Assembly: GCA_900315075.1 (NCBI GenBank)
Contig: OMXV01000001.1
Location: forward strand, 62,001-126,000
DNA length: 64,000 bases
Source of the DNA: an uncultured Prevotellaceae bacterium
Lineage (GTDB): Bacteria > Bacteroidota > Bacteroidia > Bacteroidales > Bacteroidaceae
Direction of reading: 5' to 3'
Under the pieces are notes generated by a model, which was not told the DNA's origin, searched no databases, and saw only the letters and a list, made by a program, of their open reading frames with translations. Shown piece by piece: positions 34,846 to 44,047 of the stretch. The translations under genes were made by a program, and so were the position numbers. Numbering within the stretch: the stretch's first letter is position 1; every line of letters begins with the position of its first letter.

Positions 34846-35628
34846 ATGAAAGCAGTAAAATTACTATTATCGTTTATTTTGATACTTGCTGTGGTTGTCG
34901 GAGCCTTGTATCTGACAGGAGCCATGGGCGGTGACGATAGTTCTAAAGTCAAGGACCCTGAGACATTCAACAAGTTAAGCGCCTCGCTTGATGAAAAATG
35001 GAATAGTATCGATTGGAATAGTGAGCTCTATGATGACTTTTTAATAGACATACAACAAAATGAGCGAAAATTAGGTTCTGAAGGTATGAACACCCTAATT
35101 GATAAGCTCAACGAAAAGGCCATTCCCAAACTTCACGCAGCCATGATAGGTGAATTTGCCAAAGAAGATTGCGACAATCAAATTATTCAAGATTACAAGA
35201 AATACCTGGACAAGCTACTGGAAACAGGAAGAACAGACAACAATAATCTCAAAGAGATGTCCAACACATATACTATCTATCAAAAAGCTATTGCGTTTTG
35301 CTCAAAGTCCGTCGTCTTCAATTCTGGTGATGGAACGACCTGGACCCCATTGAAAGCCCAAAAGCAAAACTATATCTCTACACGAAATAACATCAAAAGC
35401 GACCCTTATTACAAAAACATCAAAAACATCAAAAGGATTGCAGACTTCATGAATAATTTGGATGCAAAAATGAATGCCGCTTCCAGTGGTTTTGCAAATG
35501 CAGTGGCTCATAAGATTTACAACAAGTATAAAAATGGAGGTGGTAATTTCTTGGATGTATATGCCAAATATTGCAAGGAATTCGGCAAGAACTCTTTGCT
35601 CGACGGTTTAGCTGAAATGTATATCTAA
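34846..35628 (+). CDS. Membrane-anchored helical protein of unknown function
   Basis: This protein of 260 residues has an N-terminal membrane helix or uncleaved signal (about 5-24, KLLLSFILILAVVVGALYLTG). The exported domain is lysine- and asparagine-rich and largely helical. I do not recognise a family. The gene is AT-rich like its downstream neighbours, and lies 112 bp after the previous gene, in the same direction. Confidence 0.72.
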   Translation: MKAVKLLLSFILILAVVVGALYLTGAMGGDDSSKVKDPETFNKLSASLDEKWNSIDWNSELYDDFLIDIQQNERKLGSEGMNTLIDKLNEKAIPKLHAAMIGEFAKEDCDNQIIQDYKKYLDKLLETGRTDNNNLKEMSNTYTIYQKAIAFCSKSVVFNSGDGTTWTPLKAQKQNYISTRNNIKSDPYYKNIKNIKRIADFMNNLDAKMNAASSGFANAVAHKIYNKYKNGGGNFLDVYAKYCKEFGKNSLLDGLAEMYI

Positions 35629-35671
35629 ATCAAGACACATTCCACTTACATTTTCTCAATAATAACCAGCG

Positions 35672-36331
35672 ATGAAAAGACTATCCATTATTTTATCTTT
35701 CAGTTTGCTCTGTAGCATCCCATGTCTTTCCCAAAGTAATCTTGAAGATTTAAAACAGGAATACAACGAGGTGAAAAACAATTTGGCAGAGAAGCGCGAA
35801 ATACAAGCAAAAAACTACGAATCGTATGCTCAAAGTTTACGTGAATATGAGTTTTTGAAAAATTATGTAGCTATCGAGAAAAAAGAACTAAAGGACTTTG
35901 CAAAAGGATATAAGAATGAGAGTGTACTGAAAGGATTGAGAGAAGCACTTGGTTCTCCATATAATAGTGCAACTATCTCACAAGTTATAAGTTTAGCCAA
36001 CGATACTAAAAAAGAGATGACAGATAGTCAAAAAACTGAGGCCGAATCTCTTATAAATCTGTTAAGCAATTATAAAGGAAACATTGAGTTGCTTAAAGGC
36101 ATCATCAACACACTATCAAATAGCAATAACCTATCCACACTTAGGAAAAACAACCAAAGTGACTTGAGATGGAAACAAATAGACAAAGTCTTTAAGGAAA
36201 AGGCAGCTGATATTCAAAAGATTGAAAGCATAAGATACCTACAGAAATTACTGGAGCCTTTTAAAAAACACACTGGCAATCCTTTCATTCAATTCGATGA
36301 AATGAAAACCACTGTAGAAAAAATGAAATAG
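35672..36331 (+). CDS. Exported coiled-coil protein of unknown function
   Basis: This protein of 219 residues has a signal peptide (MKRLSIILSFSLLCSIPCLSQ). The rest is mostly charged helix with heptad-like spacing, as in LEDLKQEYNEVKNNLAEKRE. No catalytic motif is visible. It should be periplasmic or surface-located. Its size, signal and coiled-coil character resemble those of the next gene, but I see no clear sequence identity. Confidence 0.72.
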   Translation: MKRLSIILSFSLLCSIPCLSQSNLEDLKQEYNEVKNNLAEKREIQAKNYESYAQSLREYEFLKNYVAIEKKELKDFAKGYKNESVLKGLREALGSPYNSATISQVISLANDTKKEMTDSQKTEAESLINLLSNYKGNIELLKGIINTLSNSNNLSTLRKNNQSDLRWKQIDKVFKEKAADIQKIESIRYLQKLLEPFKKHTGNPFIQFDEMKTTVEKMK

Positions 36332-36362
36332 TCTTTCCATGTACATGATAAATCGCCAGAAT

Positions 36363-37244
36363 ATGAAAAGAATCATCACCACCATCCTTTGCCTATTGTC
36401 GTTTTGCTTTGGCATCTATGCACAAAGCCAAAACGTAGAAGAGATGACAGAAAAACAACTAAATGATTCCATCAGAAAATGGAAAAGGGAACTTGGTAGA
36501 TTTCCCAAATATATAGAAACACAAGAAAAAAACATCAGCAAAAACACTCAAAATGCACAAAAGCTAAAGGAAGAATTAGAGGAGGAGCGCAGCAAATACC
36601 CTGCAGACCTACTCATGGCTTATGACAAGCAAAAAGTCATGGAGATGGAAGAGTATTTAAAGCGTCCTTTCACAGAAATTAGCTGTCCGTACGTGAACTA
36701 CATGAAGGAAAAAGCAGAGCGATATCCCCAGGACAAGGAAATGAGCAGAATGGCTAAACTGATTGAAGACTCTATGGCCATTAAATCTCTTTTATACGAA
36801 GCAGACAGATTAAACCAACGATTATTAGCATCAAATTATAGAGCTAACAAATACAAAACACTTCCTTTCACATACGATGAAATCACTAATATGATAAAAA
36901 GGGTGCAATCAAGATATTCAGTCAAAGCAGACAAACGATTGCTTGATATAGGAAATCAACTTTTGTATTATCAGTTTGGTATAGAGTATTTTAAAGAACT
37001 TGTGGACGCAATTCAAAAAACAAGGGTCAAAAAACAAGATACTCAATGGGCGAAAGACTACAAGCCTTTGTTTGATAATCTGGACAAGAAAGAAAGTAAA
37101 AACAGTTCTGCTAAAAGGATTGAGTATATCAAGAGCCTCCCTTACCTTGAAGACTGTCTTGGCCAGTTAGAAAAAGACCTTCAGGAACGTCCCAATGAAG
37201 AATCCCCCATAGAGGCACTCGTTCTCCGCATCATGGGTAAATAA
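36363..37244 (+). CDS. Exported coiled-coil protein of unknown function
   Basis: This protein of 293 residues has a signal peptide (MKRIITTILCLLSFCFGIYAQ) followed by long charged helices, for example KNISKNTQNAQKLKEELEEE. ATG 36363 is preferred to the in-frame ATG at 36339 because the signal peptide starts there. It is AT-rich, as is the previous gene, and the two are 31 bp apart. The role is unknown; an exported rod-like or adaptor protein is plausible. Confidence 0.72.
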   Translation: MKRIITTILCLLSFCFGIYAQSQNVEEMTEKQLNDSIRKWKRELGRFPKYIETQEKNISKNTQNAQKLKEELEEERSKYPADLLMAYDKQKVMEMEEYLKRPFTEISCPYVNYMKEKAERYPQDKEMSRMAKLIEDSMAIKSLLYEADRLNQRLLASNYRANKYKTLPFTYDEITNMIKRVQSRYSVKADKRLLDIGNQLLYYQFGIEYFKELVDAIQKTRVKKQDTQWAKDYKPLFDNLDKKESKNSSAKRIEYIKSLPYLEDCLGQLEKDLQERPNEESPIEALVLRIMGK

Positions 37245-37275
37245 TATCACGCAATAAAACCATAAAATTCAAGAT

Positions 37276-38877
37276 ATGACCGAAAAACAATCATCCGCGA
37301 CAGAGATACAATGGACGATGGTGAAACCGTCGATCAATGCCGGTGAGCAAGCGAACAGATTGCTTTCGCAAGCCCTTCCCCCCGATGTGGCCGCCCATTT
37401 TGCCACCATGCGTATCGCTAACAACAGATACATCTGGCAGTGGAAGTATGATGCCATTCCCCTGAGCAAGGCATCCCCCGAGGTGGCAGATGCTGCCCTT
37501 GTGGCGTTGGATAACATCCGCCAGCGTATCAAAGGTAAAATCAAGGACCGTATGCCAATTGTCGATGCTGAGCAATGCACCCGTTTAGAAGAGTGTATCC
37601 TGACCTGTCCTAATGAAGACTATATCTTCTGCTATCAGGATGCTAACGGCCAGACCGACGTGATTATCACCGGTTGGGGCTTTGTCAGCCGCAAGAATAT
37701 CGACATCAACCCATGGAAGAAAGTCATCGCCAAGCCTGTCGAAGACCAAGATATTCTTGTTGGTTTCCAACAAGATGGCGAGCCACTTCCCGCCCGGCAA
37801 TTCACCTTGACCAACAAAGGTGCCGTCAATACCTTCGTCACCGACGGCAATGGATACTACCGCTTTGAGAAACCATTCAACATTGGTACTCAACTGACAG
37901 TGACCGACCTGAAGACCAACAAGTCGTTCGACATTATGGTAATGAAAGGAGAAGAAGAACATATCTTCGACGTCACGATTAAAACACAAATCACCGTAAA
38001 GGTTCACAAGGGAGACATACCCGCTGTTGGCGAACAGGTCAAAATAGAGTGTGGCGACCATAGCTTTTCACTTGTTACCGACGAGCAGGGAGAATGTACC
38101 CAGACAGTCACCTTCGTTGATGACAAACAGGTGACAGCCACATGGGGAGAAAAACAAGAGAGGCAGTCTCTTTCGAAATCAGGCAACATATTTATCTTTG
38201 AAATACAACAGGAGTCACCCATTGAAGAGCCACCCCCTTTAGTGCCACTCAGTGCTTGCGTCAAAGTGATTGACCAAAACGGCAATCCCGTTCCCGAATA
38301 TCCCATCATTTTAGAAAGTTCGGCTGGTGTCATCAACATCAACACCGATGTCGCTGGCCATACCTTTACACCTCCTTTGGTAGAGGGTGACAAATTTATC
38401 GCGAGAGACGGTAACAACCCCGACTGGTATCAGGAATATGTGATGTCGGGCCAAGAGGCTGAATATGTATTGATGATCAACTACGAGCCACCACGACCAG
38501 TGATGAATGCCCGTGTGAGGGTTATTGATTGCAACAACATCTTTGTCACCAATGTACCCGTAACGTTCTCCCAGCAAGGTATGCCCCCCGTGGAAGCATA
38601 CATCGATGAGAATGGCGACTGCGTGGTGGACAAGGCACTCTTCATCCCCGACGCCCCTATCCAGGTGTTGGTCAACGATCCAAACCGCCAATTCCCGCCT
38701 ATCATGTTTAGCATGAGTAATGACGAGAACGACTATCTACTGGCCGAGGAAAACAAAACGCCCTGGTGGCTCATCCTCATAGAAGTGCTTATTGCCCTTG
38801 GTGTGGCGGTAGGTCTATTTTTCCTCTGCAAAGCTTACCTCGCAGGTGCCTCCGGCATTTCGGACTTGGTGCACTAA
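37276..38877 (+). CDS. Ig-like repeat protein with C-terminal membrane anchor
   Basis: This protein of 533 residues has an N-terminal module of about 150 residues ending in CPNEDYIFCYQDANGQ and ITGWGF, shared with the protein at 39207. Four Ig-like or Cna-B/transthyretin-like repeats follow, recognisable by VKVIDQNGNPVPEYPI, TDEQGE and DENGDC. A membrane helix at about 497-518 (WWLILIEVLIALGVAVGLFF) and a 15-residue tail end it. No signal peptide is seen, so the repeats may be cytoplasmic with tail anchoring. DNA composition returns to the level before 33950. Confidence 0.75.
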   Translation: MTEKQSSATEIQWTMVKPSINAGEQANRLLSQALPPDVAAHFATMRIANNRYIWQWKYDAIPLSKASPEVADAALVALDNIRQRIKGKIKDRMPIVDAEQCTRLEECILTCPNEDYIFCYQDANGQTDVIITGWGFVSRKNIDINPWKKVIAKPVEDQDILVGFQQDGEPLPARQFTLTNKGAVNTFVTDGNGYYRFEKPFNIGTQLTVTDLKTNKSFDIMVMKGEEEHIFDVTIKTQITVKVHKGDIPAVGEQVKIECGDHSFSLVTDEQGECTQTVTFVDDKQVTATWGEKQERQSLSKSGNIFIFEIQQESPIEEPPPLVPLSACVKVIDQNGNPVPEYPIILESSAGVININTDVAGHTFTPPLVEGDKFIARDGNNPDWYQEYVMSGQEAEYVLMINYEPPRPVMNARVRVIDCNNIFVTNVPVTFSQQGMPPVEAYIDENGDCVVDKALFIPDAPIQVLVNDPNRQFPPIMFSMSNDENDYLLAEENKTPWWLILIEVLIALGVAVGLFFLCKAYLAGASGISDLVH

Positions 38878-38901
38878 AATAATCCTAAACTCACAATTAT
38901 C

Positions 38902-39177
38902 ATGCTCGAAATAGATCTAATCATTCTTTTTATTGCAAGTATTTTGACATTTGCACTATTTGCTTACGACAAGCATCTCGCCACATACGGGAAGTTCCGT
39001 GTTCCTGAGGCAGTGTTACTGCTTTTCGCTTTTCTTGGCGGTGCCTTTGGTGCTTTTTGTGCCATGCAGCTTTTCCGTCACAAGACCCACAAACCCCTTT
39101 TCTACATCACTGTGCCCATTCTGATGATTTTGCAGATAGGAGCCGACATCTTGATTAGGCTGTTAGTGACCCCATAG
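38902..39177 (+). CDS. Small DUF1294-type membrane protein
   Basis: This protein of 91 residues has three membrane helices. It carries the FALFAYDKHLA segment, the PE motif in FRVPEAVLLLFAFLGGAFGA and the basic RHKTHKPLF segment that mark the DUF1294 family. The function of the family is unknown. It sits between two paralogous Ig-like repeat genes, so it may be a passenger rather than part of the system. Confidence 0.82.
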   Translation: MLEIDLIILFIASILTFALFAYDKHLATYGKFRVPEAVLLLFAFLGGAFGAFCAMQLFRHKTHKPLFYITVPILMILQIGADILIRLLVTP

Positions 39178-39206
39178 TGTAACCTATCATTATAACCATT
39201 GATATT

Positions 39207-40841
39207 ATGTTGAATAAAAGAAAAAAAATCAAGCATAACGAGGCACATTGGACCCTCAGTCCCCAGGGTATTAATCCCAATGATCAGGCCAACAGATTGT
39301 TGCAATCGAAGATTGATAGTAACATCATCCGACATTTTGCCAAGCTGAATGTAGGTCAAGGATTCTTTGAGTGGACGTTCACCTGCGACTCTGAACCGAT
39401 GATACTGTCACAAGCCCCTGAGGATGATGCAATGGTGGTCTGGGACGAGTACAATAAATTAGGAGAGCAGGTGACAAGAGCCTTTGGAGAGAATAGTATC
39501 ATTGCTCAGCGAATTCTGCATGTCCCAAATGAGGATTTCATCTATTATTACAAAGATGCAGCTGGCATGATACAGATTGTGCTTACTGGTTGGGGATTTG
39601 CCAATCGACGTGGACCATCCGTAGGGCCTATTCAAAAAGAATTACCTTTGGAAGATCCTGACCCCATCATCAACATTGGCTTTATGAGAGATGGCGAGAT
39701 GGTGGGCGACAGGAAATTCCTGTTAAGCACTGCTGGCCAAATCAAGCCCAACGAACTCACCACATCTGCCGACGGGTTCTATCACTTTGACAAGACTTTC
39801 AAGAAAGGCAGTGAGTTTTCCGTTACCGACCAAGCGAGTGGCAAGGAGTTTCCTCTAAAAGTGACAGCTGACCAGCTCGACTATGTATTCGATATCACCC
39901 AGTATGCCACGGTTAACATCACTGTAACCCTCGATGATAAACCTGCAGCCGGAAAAGAAGTATCATTGACCTATCGGGGCAACACACAGACACTGATGAC
40001 CGACGAAAACGGCCACATTGCCACCGACCTTGTGCTCATCGACAACGAGGAAGTAACAGTGGAAGCAGATGGTTGTAGTGAGACAAAGACCATTATCCCC
40101 GAGGGCATCGAGATAATCATTCCACTGAAGACGGCTATGGCAACCTCAGTGGTGAAAACACAAGACCAAGATGGCAATATCGTCAGCGGCTATCACCTAA
40201 TATTTGAAACGGACATGGGGCAGAGCGAACTGATAACCGACGAAAATGGTTACGCCACCCTTCCGGAAATGGAGATAGGCAAAATATTCTACCTGACCGA
40301 CGACAATGGCGAGAAAAGGTCGTTTGAGGTCAGTAGAGAGAATAGCGAACACATCTTCTTAGTCTATATCGCCCCCCCCGAGCCAATATCCTCAATTTTA
40401 AAGGTAATAGACCAAAATGGCAACCCTGTGCCGGGTTATGAGATGATGTTTGCCTCTGCACAAGGGCAGTATAATGTGAGGAGCGACGAGATGGGCATAG
40501 TGGCACTTCCAGCAATGAACGTAGAAGACACCTTCAACATCAGCGATGCAATGGGCAATGCCATGACCTATCAGATTGCCCCCAATACTTATGAATTCTA
40601 TTTCTATGTAAACATCCCTGTAGAAGAGCCTATGGTTCGCATCCGCGTTATGGACATCGACAATACTCCGCTCGATAATCTTGAAGTGTATGTGGACACC
40701 CCAATGGGCACCTTCTCTGCTATGTCCGACGACTATGGATATGCATTGTTCCCTGCATCCGCTTTTGTAGATAAGAAGAAAGCTAAAGTGCGTTTCACCG
40801 TCACTAAGGAATATAGAATGAGGAAAAAGCAACAAGGATAA
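39207..40841 (+). CDS. Ig-like repeat protein, paralogue of the gene at 37276, without anchor
   Basis: This protein of 544 residues shares the N-terminal module with the protein at 37276: NDQANRLL against GEQANRLL, and PNEDFIYYYKDAAG with LTGWGF against PNEDYIFCYQDANG with ITGWGF. About five Ig-like repeats follow, with KVIDQNGNPVPGYEM, TDENGH and TDENGYATLP. Unlike its paralogue it has no membrane helix at the C-terminus, which ends in basic residues. It is probably a soluble or peripheral partner of the same complex. Confidence 0.74.
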   Translation: MLNKRKKIKHNEAHWTLSPQGINPNDQANRLLQSKIDSNIIRHFAKLNVGQGFFEWTFTCDSEPMILSQAPEDDAMVVWDEYNKLGEQVTRAFGENSIIAQRILHVPNEDFIYYYKDAAGMIQIVLTGWGFANRRGPSVGPIQKELPLEDPDPIINIGFMRDGEMVGDRKFLLSTAGQIKPNELTTSADGFYHFDKTFKKGSEFSVTDQASGKEFPLKVTADQLDYVFDITQYATVNITVTLDDKPAAGKEVSLTYRGNTQTLMTDENGHIATDLVLIDNEEVTVEADGCSETKTIIPEGIEIIIPLKTAMATSVVKTQDQDGNIVSGYHLIFETDMGQSELITDENGYATLPEMEIGKIFYLTDDNGEKRSFEVSRENSEHIFLVYIAPPEPISSILKVIDQNGNPVPGYEMMFASAQGQYNVRSDEMGIVALPAMNVEDTFNISDAMGNAMTYQIAPNTYEFYFYVNIPVEEPMVRIRVMDIDNTPLDNLEVYVDTPMGTFSAMSDDYGYALFPASAFVDKKKAKVRFTVTKEYRMRKKQQG

Positions 40842-40848
40842 GCTGAAA

Positions 40849-40876
40849 AGTTAACAAGTTGACGAGTTGACAAGCT
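40849..40876. repeat. GTTGAC/ACGAG tandem repeat
   Basis: Units AGTTAACAAG TTGACGAGTT GACAAG fall between the Ig-like gene and the vWA gene. The block is a short member of the repeat family found also at 3603, 32323, 51893 and 52796. Confidence 0.65.
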
Positions 40877-40944
40877 GTTTCTTTCATAGTTGACGCATCA
40901 TTTGTATCTTTTATAAAGAATCTATCCCTAAAAAGAAAATAACT

Positions 40945-42039
40945 ATGGCCGACCAATTTTCTTACAATCACAATTTCAACTATACAAATCAACAAAATGA
41001 GTACACTTTCCGCCTCCGCAAGAAGCGTAGAGGTTGGTGGTGGCTCTTGCTCCTGCTGCTACTTCCGCTGCTGCTACTGATACGCTGTCAGCACGATATC
41101 ACAGTGACTGTAATCGATGCAAAAACGAAAAAGCCACAGCCTGATGTATCCATCACAGCCAGTTACACATCACACATTCTTTTACAAGACGGCAAATTCC
41201 TCAACCATAAGGAGCACAATTATGAGAAAGAGACCGATTCCGAGGGCAAAGCCGTGCTGAAGGATGTGGAGTGCTGCCTCTTCTCGTATATCTTTTATGG
41301 AGGTAGTGACATCACTATCACTGCCGACGATTTGGAAACCGTGGAAGAGTCATACCATTTCACTCACGACGTCACCATCGAATTGGAAGTGGTGGATTGC
41401 GAAATCGACATCGTGATGGTGATAGACAATACTGGCAGTATGGATGAAACGATGGATATGGTAAAAAACAATGCGCTCAACTTCTGCGAAGACCTGAAAG
41501 AGGAATGTATGGAACGACATCGTAACATCAAAGCCCTTCACCTGAAAGTCATATCCTATGGCGACCTAAAAGACAGCAAGTTTGTCATATCCAAGGTTTT
41601 TAGCCTTCCAGAAGATGAAAAAAATTATAAAAATTTTGTAAACAACCTCGAACTAACCGATGGAGACGACCTACCTGAAAGTGGCCTTGAGGCATTAGCT
41701 ACTGCCATCCAAAATGACTGGCATGATTCAGCATATAGGACACGCCATGTGATTGTGTTATACACAGATGCCAACACCCATCCATTAGATTACGATTATG
41801 AAACCATGGAGAATTATCCAAAGGGTATGCCCAAGAATTTCCGTGAGCTGACCAAACTGTGGAACAACATGGACAAGGATGCCAAGCGATTGCTGCTATT
41901 TGCACCAAGTGATAGCGATTGCGATGAAGATTGGAATAGGATTTCAGATGAATGGGACAACGTCTCACACCAAAGTTTAGACGAAATTATAAGCGGCGGT
42001 TACAAGAAATCTATCGAAGCCATCTGCAAATCATTGTAA
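40945..42039 (+). CDS. Membrane-anchored von Willebrand factor A (vWA) protein
   Basis: This protein of 364 residues has a short basic N-terminus, one membrane helix (about 30-47), then RCQHDITV, an Ig-like domain (about 50-150), and a vWA domain starting VMVIDNTGSMDE. Asp161, Thr163 and Ser165 form the first part of a metal-binding MIDAS site (DxTxS). The basic residues before the helix predict the vWA domain in the periplasm. The first 120 or so residues resemble the next gene closely (RCEHDITV, SYTPHILAYNGKFL against SYTSHILLQDGKFL). A metal-dependent protein-binding role is likely. Confidence 0.82.
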   Translation: MADQFSYNHNFNYTNQQNEYTFRLRKKRRGWWWLLLLLLLPLLLLIRCQHDITVTVIDAKTKKPQPDVSITASYTSHILLQDGKFLNHKEHNYEKETDSEGKAVLKDVECCLFSYIFYGGSDITITADDLETVEESYHFTHDVTIELEVVDCEIDIVMVIDNTGSMDETMDMVKNNALNFCEDLKEECMERHRNIKALHLKVISYGDLKDSKFVISKVFSLPEDEKNYKNFVNNLELTDGDDLPESGLEALATAIQNDWHDSAYRTRHVIVLYTDANTHPLDYDYETMENYPKGMPKNFRELTKLWNNMDKDAKRLLLFAPSDSDCDEDWNRISDEWDNVSHQSLDEIISGGYKKSIEAICKSL

Positions 42040-42105
42040 GAGAAGATGCTCAAAGGTATCTTAGCTTGCTAAAGTTGAGTCAAATTATTGTTTAAAAATT
42101 AAGGT

Positions 42106-43992
42106 ATGAGCAAGGACAAAAACGCACATTTTTCTGAAAGCTTTGAATTTAACAACGGACAGTCCGACTATGAATTCAAGATACGGAAACGTAGAAAATG
42201 GTGGCTATGGTTGTTGCTATTGCCACTTTTGGGTTTGCTTTTCATCCGCTGCGAGCACGATATCACCGTACACGTGGTAGATGAAACAGGAAAGCCAGTG
42301 GCCGAGGCAAATGTACAGTTGTCATATACCCCACATATTCTTGCATACAACGGCAAATTCCTCAGCAACGACAGTGTGTCGCTCCAGCAGACGACCAACA
42401 ATGAGGGTGTGGCAGAGTTCAAAGGTATGCCCTGCAGTGTCTTCTCATACATCTTCTATTGCATGAGCGACTGCGAGGTGTCGGCCACCACTGATTGTAT
42501 GGAGGCGAAAGAAGAAGAGCACAACTTCCACTACACCAAGAATATAGAACTGAAGATGAATCAGCGAAAATGTGACCTCTATGTTCTGGTACTTGATTTG
42601 GAGACCGATGACCCAATAGCCGATGCTACCGTATCTTTTAAGCGTACAGTCGATGGCAAAGAAATGGATGATTCGGTGAAAACCGATCCAGCCGGACGTG
42701 CGACCATAAAAGATTATCCCGCCTGTGGTATTGTAGAAATACTACGCGGTTCGTGCTACGGTTATGCCGACACCACACTCGTCAACCTCCCCGCCCAACA
42801 GATGCATGCGGTTAGTGACTCCACCACCATGCGCCTACGACCAATCAAGAAGCGTATTACTTTCTTTGTCAAGGATGTCACCACGAAGGAGCCAATACCT
42901 GGTGCCGAAGCGATAGTGACACTGACCGACAGTCATTCGAAAACCGTACGTTCGAAGTCCACTACCAATGTCGATGGCAAGGGTCAGGGATTCTTCGAAG
43001 ATGCCTTCATCCTGGCGCATGTACAAATCGAGGCATCGAAAAAGCCACATTACAATGACAGCACCTTAACCGGCAGCTATACAGTTGACGAGTTCCTCAA
43101 ACAGCCAGACGACAACCGCACAGTCTGGCTACGTCCTGAGCCATTTGTCATCGAGTTTGAGAATGTAGACTCCATCACCGGCAAGTCCTTAGCAGGAGTC
43201 ACCAATAATATTACGGTGACAGAACCTGACGGCAAAGTCCATACCTCTACCGAAACGAGTAACCGCAATGGTATGTTCCCCGTCAAGGCAAAAGAAGGTG
43301 CAAAAATACACATCGAATCGCAGCTTCGTCCCAACTACCTCGACAAGACCACCCATATCGCTTCATTCAGCAAGCCCGAGAAAGTGAGGATGAAGCCCGA
43401 TTTAGTGACCTTGGAATTCCGCACTGTCGATGCAGAGAGGCCCACTTCGTTGGTTCCCCATTGCGATTTGATTATCACAGGAACCCTCTCAGGAAAGAAT
43501 CGAGTTGTGAGCAGTGGCCCAGGATCATTTAAGGTGCCAGGCCTACGCCATGGTGAGCGTATCTCGATTACAGCGTCGAAGAAAAGCTACGACACCAACA
43601 ATACAAAGATTCAGAACGCTGATGTGGATGCGCTCTTGGCCGCCACCCAGGATAAGCGCGACATACCGATGAAAATCAACCTTCCTCCATGTTCTGCGGG
43701 AAATCCATTGGCAAAGAGTAATAAACAGTTGGAATCCGTGCAGTCGTACAATATGGGCACACGCTATGGCGACAGTTACTCATTCACCATCAAAATCAAT
43801 GGTGGAGGTAACCAACCCGACATTTTCATATTATCAGACGATGACGGACAATTTGACAAAATTGAAACAGCAGATGAGAACTTCGTCCGTAGTTATACGA
43901 GGAAATGCCCGGTTATCACCGTCAAAGTGATTACCTGTTCCGACAATCCCGACGATTCTATTTGGGAATACACCCTATCTTGTCCTAATTAA
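42106..43992 (+). CDS. Membrane-anchored multi-Ig-like repeat protein
   Basis: This protein of 628 residues shares its N-terminus with the vWA protein: a basic tail, a membrane helix (about 31-47), RCEHDITVHVVDETGKPVA and an Ig-like domain. Instead of a vWA domain it has several more carboxypeptidase-regulatory or Ig-like repeats (from about 150 to 520), and ends in a separate domain (from about 545, with SYNMGTRYGDSYSFTIKING). The predicted topology puts the repeats in the periplasm. The pair looks like one ancestral anchor module joined to two different heads. Confidence 0.76.
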   Translation: MSKDKNAHFSESFEFNNGQSDYEFKIRKRRKWWLWLLLLPLLGLLFIRCEHDITVHVVDETGKPVAEANVQLSYTPHILAYNGKFLSNDSVSLQQTTNNEGVAEFKGMPCSVFSYIFYCMSDCEVSATTDCMEAKEEEHNFHYTKNIELKMNQRKCDLYVLVLDLETDDPIADATVSFKRTVDGKEMDDSVKTDPAGRATIKDYPACGIVEILRGSCYGYADTTLVNLPAQQMHAVSDSTTMRLRPIKKRITFFVKDVTTKEPIPGAEAIVTLTDSHSKTVRSKSTTNVDGKGQGFFEDAFILAHVQIEASKKPHYNDSTLTGSYTVDEFLKQPDDNRTVWLRPEPFVIEFENVDSITGKSLAGVTNNITVTEPDGKVHTSTETSNRNGMFPVKAKEGAKIHIESQLRPNYLDKTTHIASFSKPEKVRMKPDLVTLEFRTVDAERPTSLVPHCDLIITGTLSGKNRVVSSGPGSFKVPGLRHGERISITASKKSYDTNNTKIQNADVDALLAATQDKRDIPMKINLPPCSAGNPLAKSNKQLESVQSYNMGTRYGDSYSFTIKINGGGNQPDIFILSDDDGQFDKIETADENFVRSYTRKCPVITVKVITCSDNPDDSIWEYTLSCPN

Positions 43993-44047
43993 TTTTGTGT
44001 ATTTGTTCACATTCCCAAACTCAAAAACTCCCAATTAAAAACCCAAT

